64,000 nucleotides of DNA from Porphyromonas circumdentaria (GTDB lineage Bacteria > Bacteroidota > Bacteroidia > Bacteroidales > Porphyromonadaceae), in the NCBI RefSeq assembly GCF_900167105.1, contig NZ_FUXE01000009.1, forward strand, positions 1 to 64,000, in the 5' to 3' direction. Below, one piece after another: positions 8,744-16,729 of this stretch (its first letter is position 1; each line of letters begins with the position of its first letter). A model generated the notes under the pieces. The model was given only the letters and a program-made list of their open reading frames with translations, was not told the DNA's origin and made no database searches. A program made the translations under genes and the position numbers.

Positions 8744-10408
8744 ATGAATACAATATTAGTTACCTATACAAACCTCGGAAAGGAAGAACTCGTTCCTCAA
8801 GGAATTTCCCTTCTAGAATTAGCCCAACAAAATGAAAAAGAACTTGGATTTAAGCCAATTAACTGCAGAGTGAATAATAACACTCTCAGCCTTACAGATA
8901 GACTTTACGAACCAGCAACACTCCATTTTGTAGACATAACTGACGGAAGTGGCATGCGTACTTATGTACGTACACTAAGCTTTATTGTAAGTAAAGCAAT
9001 AGCGGATATTCTTCCTGGAAGCAAGTTTTTTGTAGAGCATTCTCTTGCTAACGGCTACTACTGCTCAATAAAAAGAGCAACCCCCATAACCGATGAGGAA
9101 TTAAAGAAGCTACGTAGCCGTATTGACGAGATAATAAAAGCTGATCTTCCATTCGTTCCCCGTACTGTTCCTTCCGACAAAGCTATCGAACTATTCAGGT
9201 CCATAGGAGAAAAAGACAAAGCCGATCTAATAGAAACAGCACGTCTACCCTACACGACTTACTTAGAGTTGGATGGGTATCCCGATACTTACTATGGTTC
9301 CTTGGCTCCTTCTACAGGATACGTATACCTGTATGGTTTGGAAAGACACATGGATGGTTTTCTCCTGCGCATCCCCAATGCTAACAACCTATCGAAACTG
9401 GCTCCCGTAAGTACACAACCCAAGATGCGAGAAGTGATAAGGGAGCAAGAACAACTTTTGGCCATGTTGGATATTGAGCATATTGGAAGTTTGAACAAAG
9501 CTATCAGACGGAACGAAATAGCAGATATAATCCACGTATCAGAAGCAATGCAAGAAAAGGGGATTGCCAAAATAGCCCAAGAGATTGCCAATCGATACTC
9601 CAGCGGGGTACGCGTTATAATGATATCGGGGCCCTCATCTTCGGGAAAAACTACTTTTACGAAACGTCTCTGCACACAGCTACGCACCTGCTATCTTAAA
9701 CCTCACATGCTCTCTATGGACGACTATTTTGTAGATAGGGAGAAAACACCCCTAGACGAGAACGGGGAGTATGACTTTGAATCCTTGTATGCCTTAGACC
9801 TTGAACTTTTCAACAGAGATCTTCTCTCTCTCTTAAAGGAGAAAAAAGTTGAAATCCCCTCCTTTGACTTCAAAACGGGGCAACGTGTCTTTTCTGGCAA
9901 CCACCTGATACTAAAAGATGGAGATATTCTCCTCATAGAGGGGATCCACGCTCTAAACCCTGATTTACTACCCTCTTTCCCTCAAGAGGCACTATTCCGT
10001 GTCTACGTAAGTGCTCTAACCACCATCGGCCTTGATGCGCACAACCGAGTTCCCACTACGGACAACAGACTACTTCGCCGCATGGTACGCGACTACCGCT
10101 ACAGAGGTTACTCTGCGATAGAGACCCTCAAACGCTGGAACTCCGTACGTAAGGGAGAGGACAAATGGGTATTCCCGTTCCAAGAAAATGCCGATGCCAT
10201 GTTCAATAGTGCTATGGTGTACGAGCTCGCAGCTCTGAGAAGTTTTGCCGAGCCTCTGCTCTTAGAAGTTCCCCCCATGGTGCCAGAGTACAGTGAGGCA
10301 CAACGCCTACTGCGCTTCCTTCGTATGATAAACCACATTCAGATAAACAAACTACCTGGCACCTCTCTACTAAGAGAGTTTTTGGGTGGTAGTAGCTTCA
10401 GATACTGA
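8744..10408 (+). CDS. Nucleoside (uridine-type) kinase with N-terminal TGS domain
   Basis: A 554-residue protein of the Bacteroidota nucleoside kinase family. The first 60 residues (TILVTYTNLGKEELVPQGIS) form a ubiquitin-like TGS domain, followed by a region resembling the editing-associated part of threonyl-tRNA synthetase (residues about 60-200, YVRTLSFIVSKAIADILPGS). A uridine/phosphoribulokinase-type P-loop follows: SGPSSSGKTTFTKRL near residue 295, then SMDDYFVDREKTP and EGIHALNPDL. It would phosphorylate uridine or a related nucleoside with ATP or GTP. I start at ATG 8744 because residues upstream are not protein-like and the promoter lies at 8680-8710. The stop overlaps the next start (TGATG). 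Confidence 0.88.
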   Translation: MNTILVTYTNLGKEELVPQGISLLELAQQNEKELGFKPINCRVNNNTLSLTDRLYEPATLHFVDITDGSGMRTYVRTLSFIVSKAIADILPGSKFFVEHSLANGYYCSIKRATPITDEELKKLRSRIDEIIKADLPFVPRTVPSDKAIELFRSIGEKDKADLIETARLPYTTYLELDGYPDTYYGSLAPSTGYVYLYGLERHMDGFLLRIPNANNLSKLAPVSTQPKMREVIREQEQLLAMLDIEHIGSLNKAIRRNEIADIIHVSEAMQEKGIAKIAQEIANRYSSGVRVIMISGPSSSGKTTFTKRLCTQLRTCYLKPHMLSMDDYFVDREKTPLDENGEYDFESLYALDLELFNRDLLSLLKEKKVEIPSFDFKTGQRVFSGNHLILKDGDILLIEGIHALNPDLLPSFPQEALFRVYVSALTTIGLDAHNRVPTTDNRLLRRMVRDYRYRGYSAIETLKRWNSVRKGEDKWVFPFQENADAMFNSAMVYELAALRSFAEPLLLEVPPMVPEYSEAQRLLRFLRMINHIQINKLPGTSLLREFLGGSSFRY

Positions 10409-10746
10409 TGAGCAAAAAGAAGCAATTCAACGACTTTGGGGGATTGGTGTACAGCACCGATCCCCATTTTACACCTATTCCAGAAGAGGTAGAGGTAGAA
10501 ACCCTTGCCCCAGAGCAACAAGTACTACGCATCCGCTACGAACGAGCGGGACGGGAAGGCAAGGAGGCAACCGTTATTTCAGGATTTGTTGGTACAGAAG
10601 AAGACCTTAAAGAATTGTCTACTCGACTTAAACAATCTCTCGGATGTGGCGGAAGTGCCAAAGAGGGACTTATCATTCTGCAAGGAGACAAACGCAATAC
10701 CCTCCTACCATTACTCCAAAAGTGGGGGTACAAAAACAGCAAATAA
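10408..10746 (+). CDS. SUI1/eIF1-family translation factor (YciH-like)
   Basis: A 112-residue cytosolic protein with the SUI1 fold seen in eukaryotic eIF1 and bacterial YciH. The C-terminal half carries the diagnostic pattern: basic ERAGREGKEATVISGF, then a helix EEDLKELSTRLKQSLGCGGS, then EGLIILQGDKRNTLLPLL. eIF1 controls start-codon fidelity; bacterial homologues can influence initiation in vitro but their role is unclear. Its ATG overlaps the kinase stop by one base, so translation is probably coupled. Confidence 0.92.
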   Translation: MSKKKQFNDFGGLVYSTDPHFTPIPEEVEVETLAPEQQVLRIRYERAGREGKEATVISGFVGTEEDLKELSTRLKQSLGCGGSAKEGLIILQGDKRNTLLPLLQKWGYKNSK

Positions 10747-10796
10747 GCCGCCTATCCCAACAACATTTTTCACTCAATTAACTATTTTCTCATACA

Positions 10797-10982
10797 GTGA
10801 AGAAATTCTTAAAAATCGCAGGTATTCTTCTTGCGGTCCTTCTCTGGGGATATGTACTTCTTTGGACCTATGTTTAACTTATCCTCCAGAAAGAAGCAGA
10901 AGTCACTCCGAGCTATCTCGCAGATCATATCTTCAACAAGGAAGAATGTATAAAAGACTTTGACGAGGTACACAAAAGGTAG
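10797..10982 (+). pseudogene. Possible remnant of a membrane-anchored protein gene
   Basis: The 363 bases between the SUI1 gene and rpsP hold a protein-like frame: GTG 10797 reads MKKFLKIAGILLAVLLWGYV and LLWTYV (a lysine start plus one hydrophobic helix), then TAA at 10875-10877. The same frame continues open through QKEAEVTPSYLADHIFNKEE to a stop at 10980-10982. Either it is a decayed gene with an internal stop, or a 26-residue leader-like peptide followed by chance sequence. The N-terminus resembles that of AsmA-like or other single-pass proteins but is too short to assign. Confidence 0.35.
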
Positions 10983-11109
10983 TCGATGTTTTTCCTTTTT
11001 TTGAGTTATAGGTATAATGGGATCCAAGAAAAAATATATACCTTTGTAACCAATGTGTGTAGAGGCACGCAGAAACAAGAAAAGAGTTTTATTAATTCAA
11101 ACGTAACAA

Positions 11110-11682
11110 ATGGCAACTAAGATTAGATTGCAGCGTCACGGTCACAAAGGCTATGCCTTCTACAAGATCGTTATCGCAGACAGCAGGGCTCCACGAGATG
11201 GACGATTTATTGAAAGGATAGGTTCTTATAATCCGAACACAAATCCTGCTTCAGTAGATTTGAATTTCGAAAGAGCTCTTTACTGGTTGAGCGTAGGTGC
11301 TATACCTACAGACACGGTTCGTAGCCTTCTCTCTCGCGAAGGAGTACTCCTCAAAAAGCACCTCAACGAAGGTGTCAAGAAGGGTGCTTTCGATCAAGCA
11401 ACTGCAGATCGTCGTTTTGAAGAGTGGCGTAAGAGCAAAATGGACAAACTCAACGAAGTAGTTGCATCTCGCGATGCGAAGAAACGTGAAGAGGCTAAGA
11501 CCCGTCTTGCTGCAGAACAAGAAATCAACAAGGCAAAGGCAACAGAATTAGCTGAAAAGCGTGCTGCCGAAGCCAAGGCTAAAGCTGAAGAAGAAGCAGC
11601 TTTGAATGCAGAAGAAGCTACAGAAGCTCCTGCAGAAGAGGCTCCCGAAGCAGCAGAGGCAGAAGCTCCACAAGCAGAGTAA
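11110..11682 (+). CDS. rpsP: 30S ribosomal protein S16 with long acidic C-terminal tail
   Basis: S16 is an assembly protein of the small ribosomal subunit. The first 85 residues are a standard S16 ([20 protein letters not shown], then [19 protein letters not shown]). The total of 190 residues is about twice that of E. coli S16: a helical, lysine/glutamate-rich section is followed by an Ala/Glu-rich low-complexity tail ([20 protein letters not shown]). Such extensions are usual in Bacteroidota. TACCTTTG at 11039-11046 is a probable -10-like box, though no good TTG lies upstream of it. A terminator follows at 11765-11803. Confidence 0.97.
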   Translation: MATKIRLQRHGHKGYAFYKIVIADSRAPRDGRFIERIGSYNPNTNPASVDLNFERALYWLSVGAIPTDTVRSLLSREGVLLKKHLNEGVKKGAFDQATADRRFEEWRKSKMDKLNEVVASRDAKKREEAKTRLAAEQEINKAKATELAEKRAAEAKAKAEEEAALNAEEATEAPAEEAPEAAEAEAPQAE

Positions 11683-11764
11683 TACTCTACACGGTGTAGC
11701 ACACAAAGCGTTTCGCTCCAGAGAGGTACGAAATAGCTAACTGCTCAAAAGCCAATAATAAAGG

Positions 11765-11803
11765 TCGCCACCTTTTCTTTTTCGGAAGAAGTGGCGATTT
11801 TTC
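11765..11803 (+). terminator. Terminator after rpsP
   Basis: TCGCCAC (11765-11771) pairs with GTGGCGA (11791-11797), followed by TTTTTCTTTT. The loop is long but contains a smaller CTTTTTCGGAAG-type hairpin. It lies about 80 bases after the rpsP stop. Confidence 0.65.
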
Positions 11804-11941
11804 TTTTGAATAAAACATTGCTTTCTCTTTAGAAAGGATTCAAAAACACCCCCTATAAGGACTTAAAGAGAACATCACATCGCTCTTTTCCAAAGGAATA
11901 AAAAAGTTTTTCCAACATAGATTCTACTCCCCCTCACTTCT

Positions 11942-13186
11942 ATGCAAGAGCATTACGAACTATATCAACACTCCTCGGGGCTAACCATAGCCTACTATCC
12001 CGACAACAGTGCCATCACATACGCTGGCTACATAGTACGTGTTGGAGCGCAAAATGATCCCCAACGCTACTTCGGGATGGCACATCTGGTCGAACACATG
12101 ATGTTCAAAGGTACTCGCCTCCGCACCTCGAAGCATATTATCCAAAGAGCCGAAGAGGTAGGGGCAGACATCAATGCCTATACCACCAAAGAGGAAACTT
12201 TTGTCTATGCTGCGTTCAAGGAGCAATACTTACGTCGCATGCTCCACCTGCTCACAGATGTAGTACTCCACAGTCGCATCCCTGAGGAGGAGCTTGAGCG
12301 AGAAAAATCGGTAATCATCGAGGAGATAAACAGCTATAAAGATTCTCCAGCCGAGCAGATATTCGACGAGTTCGAAGACCTCCTTTTTAGAGGTTCTTCA
12401 TTGGGGCACAACATATTGGGTACCATCCCATCGGTAGAACGCATTAACTCACAAGCTGCACGCAAGTTTATACAACAACATTATCGCCCCGAAAACATGG
12501 TGCTTTGCCTCCGAGGAAAAATAGACATAGACTACGTATTAGCTTTTTGCGATACCTATTTCTCGTCTCACATCATGGAGAGTCAATTACCTCTGCGCCC
12601 AATCTCTCTTTTACACACTGTGGGAGACAAACCCAAAACGTTCTATCTTTCGCATCGATTTAGCACACATCAAACGCACTGTATTATAGGAGGGTATGCC
12701 TACTCCATGCACCAAAAGGAGCGACTGGTGACTACTCTTCTAAACAATATATTAGGGGGCCCAGGAATGAACTCCCGACTCAATATGAGCCTGCGCGAAG
12801 AGAGAGGCTACGTCTATTCGGTCGATAGCAACTATACCCCCTACTCCAACGCAGGTGTATTTACCATCTACTTTGGCTGTGCTCATAAGGATAGAGAGGC
12901 TGCCAAAACCCTTGTTTTTCAAGAGTTGGAGCGTCTCTGTACAGAGCCTATATCCGACAAGGAATTGGCAGCAGCTAAACGTCAAATAATGGGACAACTT
13001 GCTATTGCTTCTGATATTCGAGAGACTGCTTTCCTCTCTATGGGCAAAAGTCTTCTCTTCTACCGCAAGTATGACAGCCTCTCCACCATAGAAGAGCGCG
13101 TAAACACCATAACTGCGCCTATGATACAAGAGATTGCCTGTAAACTCTTTGTACCAGATCAACTCCTTACACTCCTATATTATTAA
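11942..13186 (+). CDS. M16-family zinc peptidase (processing peptidase type)
   Basis: A 414-residue single-unit M16 protein. The inverted zinc motif HLVEH is at residues 48-52, with the downstream glutamate in EKSVIIEEINSYKDSPAE (around 125). The C-terminal half-domain has the R-Y substrate-binding pattern SLREERGYVYSVDSNYTPY. There is no obvious signal peptide, so it may be cytosolic, although related Bacteroidota proteins are often periplasmic. These enzymes degrade or trim short peptides. It stands alone: 259 bases after rpsP and 232 before the next gene. Confidence 0.93.
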   Translation: MQEHYELYQHSSGLTIAYYPDNSAITYAGYIVRVGAQNDPQRYFGMAHLVEHMMFKGTRLRTSKHIIQRAEEVGADINAYTTKEETFVYAAFKEQYLRRMLHLLTDVVLHSRIPEEELEREKSVIIEEINSYKDSPAEQIFDEFEDLLFRGSSLGHNILGTIPSVERINSQAARKFIQQHYRPENMVLCLRGKIDIDYVLAFCDTYFSSHIMESQLPLRPISLLHTVGDKPKTFYLSHRFSTHQTHCIIGGYAYSMHQKERLVTTLLNNILGGPGMNSRLNMSLREERGYVYSVDSNYTPYSNAGVFTIYFGCAHKDREAAKTLVFQELERLCTEPISDKELAAAKRQIMGQLAIASDIRETAFLSMGKSLLFYRKYDSLSTIEERVNTITAPMIQEIACKLFVPDQLLTLLYY

Positions 13187-13418
13187 AAAAGTACATCTAC
13201 GGGACATTACATGATTCGTAGCATTGTGTAGTCTAACAATGTCACAATAAGGGCTTCACCAAAAGTCAAAAATAATTCTCAAAGGAAATCCCCTAAAAAG
13301 TTTTATATCCTTTGCAACAAAACAATAGGTCGGTCGTCTAATTTGTTGTAGAGCAAGTTGTAGAGGTGCATAGTAGTTGCGCCCACTTGTTCCCGATAGT
13401 TTTTTACTACGATCGCAG

Positions 13419-13964
13419 ATGATTCGATTTTTAATCTTCACCTTAATAGGAGCTCTAAGCTGTTTACAGCTCCGTGCACAAACCGAGAAAGAGGACTCTC
13501 TTTCTAAGATATTCAACGATTGCACACAAATAAAAGGCATAGAAATAGTCTCTTCGGAAGCAGAAAATTTTGCTAACCTTTCGCAAACAGATTTCCTGCA
13601 ACAGAAAAACTCTATCCTAAACGGTATTTCTCTCACAGGAGAGCATGAAGATTTCGATAAATCTATCGGAATGTCAGGCAGTTTCTCCCTAATTTCAATC
13701 GACTCTTTAGAAACATTCTCCCTATCCGATCAAGCACTTCTTAAAAAACTTTTTACTACTTCCTCCTTTCCGAAAAGCGAACTGATAACGTTCGTAAAAG
13801 AGGGGGAGGAGACCGTCCGAGTTTTTTCCCAAGAAGGGGAAAAAGAAGAGGATAGAGCCTTTTATATAATATCAGTAACAGGAAATAATTACTGTGCAAT
13901 ACAACTCAAGGGGCTTTTTGCCATTAAAAGCCATGTGCAGATAACTCCCGACTCAAAGAAGTAA
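13419..13964 (+). CDS. DUF4252-type exported protein, upstream of ECF sigma factor
   Basis: A 181-residue protein with a signal peptide (MIRFLIFTLIGALSCLQLRA, cleavage after AQ) and a DUF4252-like body: an early FNDCTQIKGIEIVSSEAENF, a middle SLETFSLSDQALLKKLFTT, and the FVKEGEETVRVFSQ ... IISVTGNNYCAIQLKG end typical of the family. Function is unknown; in Bacteroidota these proteins commonly accompany ECF sigma factors. ATG 13419 is chosen because it begins the signal peptide; an earlier ATG at 13377 adds an unlikely N-terminus. It precedes the sigma gene by 12 bases and has a paralogue at 15079. Confidence 0.75.
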   Translation: MIRFLIFTLIGALSCLQLRAQTEKEDSLSKIFNDCTQIKGIEIVSSEAENFANLSQTDFLQQKNSILNGISLTGEHEDFDKSIGMSGSFSLISIDSLETFSLSDQALLKKLFTTSSFPKSELITFVKEGEETVRVFSQEGEKEEDRAFYIISVTGNNYCAIQLKGLFAIKSHVQITPDSKK

Positions 13965-13976
13965 TACCCCCTCTCA

Positions 13977-14489
13977 ATGGATGCTACCACATTTAACAGC
14001 ACATACCTGCCTCTACGAAAGGTGATCCTTTCCGTGTGCGTAGCATTACTCTCCGATCGGGAAATGGCTGCCGATACCACACAAGATATATACCTAAAGC
14101 TTTGGGAACAGAGAGCTTCGTTGGACGAGATAGTATCGCCCCAAGCCTATGTAGTACGCTTAGCCCGCAATCGCTGTTTAGACAAACTCAAGAGTGCCTC
14201 CGAAAGGCTTCGAGATACTGGGGAGGTAGCACAATGGACACTACAAAACAGCATAGACAACTCTGCCAATCCTCATGAAGAATTGGTAGGAAAAAGCACA
14301 GAAAAAAGATTAGAAGAGTGGGTAAACTCTCTCAAGGAACCCCAAAAAAGTATCTTTCGTCTGAGACACTACGAGATGCTCTCCAATGGAGAAACGGCAG
14401 AGCAATTGGGACTTCAGGAGTCTACCGTACGCAGTGCGCTCTCTCGCCTAAGAAAAGAGGCACGTCATTTATTTGAAAAGGAAAATTAG
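13977..14489 (+). CDS. ECF-subfamily RNA polymerase sigma-70 factor
   Basis: A 170-residue ECF sigma factor. Region 2 covers about residues 10-75 (DREMAADTTQDIYLKLWEQR, then SPQAYVVRLARNRCLDKLKS), and region 4 covers about 110-168 (KEPQKSIFRLRHYEMLSNGE, then LGLQESTVRSALSRLRKEAR), giving the -10 and -35 recognition helices. It directs RNA polymerase to a small regulon. The next gene encodes a single-pass membrane protein likely to be its anti-sigma factor, and DUF4252 genes lie on both sides, so it probably senses an envelope condition and may control its own operon. Confidence 0.93.
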   Translation: MDATTFNSTYLPLRKVILSVCVALLSDREMAADTTQDIYLKLWEQRASLDEIVSPQAYVVRLARNRCLDKLKSASERLRDTGEVAQWTLQNSIDNSANPHEELVGKSTEKRLEEWVNSLKEPQKSIFRLRHYEMLSNGETAEQLGLQESTVRSALSRLRKEARHLFEKEN

Positions 14490-14513
14490 TAAACAGAATA
14501 TCAATTGACTACA

Positions 14514-15056
14514 ATGATCTCAAGAGAACAACTACCTCAGTTTTTGGATAAGTTTTACTCTGGGAATACCACACCCGAGGAGGAGCTTATGCTATATCTC
14601 TGTTTATTAGACGAACCATCAGAGAGTATCTATCAAGCCGATCTGAAAGCTATCGAGATGCTTTTTGCAGGAGCGAAACAACTGCACGCAGAAAACCTAC
14701 CTGCTAAAAGAAAAAAGACATGGGGATCGCTATCGAAAGCTCAACGTTACGCTCTTGCTGCAGCCTTTCCATTACTCCTCACACTCGGGATAGTACGGTT
14801 AATGCGTACCTCAGAAGAACCCTCTTTCAGAGACAATACCTATATCGCTCAAGAGGAGGTGGATATACACGCCGAACGCGTTTTCTCGCTACTGAATGAC
14901 TGCTTTGAGTGTGGAAATGACAACTATGTAAAAGCTCAGTCTGCCATCAATCAAGCATCAGAAGCTATAGAGGCTTCCTACCAACAATTAGAACCTTTCA
15001 TGGAACGAAATCCCTATGGTTGGGAGACATTAGAACTCTACCCTTCTACGAATTAA
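14514..15056 (+). CDS. Single-pass membrane protein, probable anti-sigma partner
   Basis: A 180-residue protein of no named family that I recognise. The N-terminal 75 residues are cytosolic and charged (REQLPQFLDKFYSGNTTPEE, a pattern seen at the start of Bacteroidota anti-sigma proteins). One transmembrane helix follows (YALAAAFPLLLTLGIVRLM, about 83-101), then a periplasmic part rich in helices with two cysteines (LLNDCFECGNDNYVKAQSAI). It begins 24 bases after the sigma gene. The anti-sigma role is inferred from topology and position only. ATG 14514 is preferred over an in-frame TTG three codons earlier. Confidence 0.6.
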   Translation: MISREQLPQFLDKFYSGNTTPEEELMLYLCLLDEPSESIYQADLKAIEMLFAGAKQLHAENLPAKRKKTWGSLSKAQRYALAAAFPLLLTLGIVRLMRTSEEPSFRDNTYIAQEEVDIHAERVFSLLNDCFECGNDNYVKAQSAINQASEAIEASYQQLEPFMERNPYGWETLELYPSTN

Positions 15057-15078
15057 ATTGACACAAAATAAGATTATT

Positions 15079-15627
15079 ATGAATAGTCCGCGCTTAACTA
15101 TAGCCTCCCTACTGGCTACTTTACTAACCCTATTTGCCTCCAATCAATTATTGGCACAGGACAACAAGGATATAGACTTTGACCGTCTAATGCAGACCGA
15201 CGGTATCACAGTTGTTTATCTATCTCCCTCGATGCTTTCACAATCGACCCTCCGCTTCGGAAGTAAAGAGGGGGGAGCTCCCTCTCTACAAGGCTTGATT
15301 CAATCGGTCAGCTCGATCTACATTTTCACAGCATCTGACGCTCAAAATATATCCTTGATACGCTCTATGTTTGCGCCCATACTGAAACCTACCCAAAAGC
15401 AGTATGAACAACTTTTCTTCGTCAAAGAGGGACAACGCACCATGCGCTTTGTTGCTAAAATGAAGGGAAACGAAGCCCACGACCTATATCTTTTGGTCGA
15501 TGAACCCGAGGAGTACGTAGCGATATCTTTTATAGGACACTTTACACGCAAACAGATAGAATCGGCAATGCAAGCCTCAGAAAACCCCAATCGCGGACAG
15601 GGGAAAAAGGCAAAGCGTGCCAACTAA
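15079..15627 (+). CDS. DUF4252-type exported protein, downstream of ECF sigma factor
   Basis: A 182-residue paralogue of the product at 13419, with a signal peptide (MNSPRLTIASLLATLLTLFA, cleavage near LLAQ) and the same body plan: FDRLMQTDGITVVYLSPSML, then LIRSMFAPILKP, then FVKEGQRTMRFVAKMKG and EEYVAISFIGHFTRKQIESA. It ends in a basic tail (RGQGKKAKRAN). It begins 22 bases after the membrane protein, so all four genes 13419-15627 are probably one transcript, closed by the hairpin at 15763. Function unknown. An in-frame TTG at 15058 is a less likely start. Confidence 0.75.
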   Translation: MNSPRLTIASLLATLLTLFASNQLLAQDNKDIDFDRLMQTDGITVVYLSPSMLSQSTLRFGSKEGGAPSLQGLIQSVSSIYIFTASDAQNISLIRSMFAPILKPTQKQYEQLFFVKEGQRTMRFVAKMKGNEAHDLYLLVDEPEEYVAISFIGHFTRKQIESAMQASENPNRGQGKKAKRAN

Positions 15628-15762
15628 ACAAAAAAAACATGAGCTACACTCTTCTCAAAAGTTCTTGACGAAAGAGAGAACTACTCCAGAGAGGATGGCT
15701 CTGATACAGATATTATAAACGTTTCTTTTTCATTCATCATTTTTTAGTTAGTTTCTTTTTCC

Positions 15763-15797
15763 AAAAAGGGAGTTGCCAAAAGACAACTCCCTTTTTA
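15763..15797. terminator. Bidirectional terminator between convergent operons
   Basis: AAAAAGGGAGTTG and CAACTCCCTTTTT form a perfect 13-bp stem around an 8-base loop. A- and T-runs at both ends let it work for the DUF4252 operon on plus and the Bax-inhibitor gene on minus. Confidence 0.8.
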
Positions 15798-15865
15798 TGT
15801 TTTCATAGAAAGCTATTCGAAGAAAAAGAACCACCTTCTATCAAACGGCAGAAAAACTGCTCGCA

Positions 15866-16624
15866 TTAGTTTCTTCTTCCCAAGAAGCGAAGAAGATATA
15901 AGAAGAGATTTATAAAATCTAAATAAAGCTGTAAAGCTCCCATAAGAGCGACTTTTCTCAATGTCTCTCCATCCCAAACACCATCATGCTCCCTTAGCAT
16001 ATTCTTAATCTTATTGGTATCTACAGCGGTAAGTACTGTAAAAATAAGTACCCCTATAATGGATATAACCCACTCAAAGGTGCTTGATTTAACGAAGATA
16101 TTTACCACCGAGGCAATGATTAAGCCCAGTACTCCCATTATGAGATAACGACTCCAAGAGGAAAGATCTTTCTTGGTGAAAGTACCCACAAGAGCCATTG
16201 CCACAAAAGTACCAGCAGCAATAAAGAAAGTATTGATAATAGAAGAGGCTGTGTAAACGGCAAATATAAAACTCAAGGTAAGCCCATTAAGAATCGAATA
16301 AGCCGTCATACAGAGACTCGCTGTCGCAAACGAGATTTTGTGCAAACGAGCCGAGAGAAAAAACACCAACCCTAATTCGGCAATAATTAGTCCCCAAAAG
16401 AGCAATGGCGTTGCAGCTAAAGAATAGAACAGAGGAGTAAAAGCCACCAAGTAACTTGTTAAACCCGTTACCCCCAGGGCAGCAGCCATCCATACGAATA
16501 CATTGCGGAACAGTTTATTCACATTCTCGGTAGAAACCACATAGTCAGGACTTGCTGTTTCTACCCCATAAGCCTCTCCATAAGGAGGTGGAGTTTGATT
16601 GTTTTGATTCCAATAATTGTTCAT
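15866..16624 (-). CDS. Bax inhibitor-1/YccA family membrane protein
   Basis: A 252-residue inner-membrane protein. After a short polar, proline-containing N-terminus (NNYWNQNNQTPPPYGEAYG) there are about seven hydrophobic segments beginning at FVWMAAALGVTGLTSYLVAF, and the C-terminal family hallmark ALMGALQLYLDFINLFLYLL with the conserved Asp. Family members are pH-sensitive channels or act on membrane protease systems; the role here is unknown. I start at ATG 16624 because the upstream in-frame residues are not conserved-looking. It shares direction with glmS but lies 105 bases after it. Confidence 0.92.
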   Translation of the reverse strand: MNNYWNQNNQTPPPYGEAYGVETASPDYVVSTENVNKLFRNVFVWMAAALGVTGLTSYLVAFTPLFYSLAATPLLFWGLIIAELGLVFFLSARLHKISFATASLCMTAYSILNGLTLSFIFAVYTASSIINTFFIAAGTFVAMALVGTFTKKDLSSWSRYLIMGVLGLIIASVVNIFVKSSTFEWVISIIGVLIFTVLTAVDTNKIKNMLREHDGVWDGETLRKVALMGALQLYLDFINLFLYLLRFLGRRN

Positions 16625-16729
16625 AAATACTATGTTCTTTTGTTTTGATTTTATACTATAGAAAAACTGCAACGGAACACTTTACATAAGTCCCCCGAGC
16701 CGCCTTCTGTTTATCCTTTCTGCTTCTTA

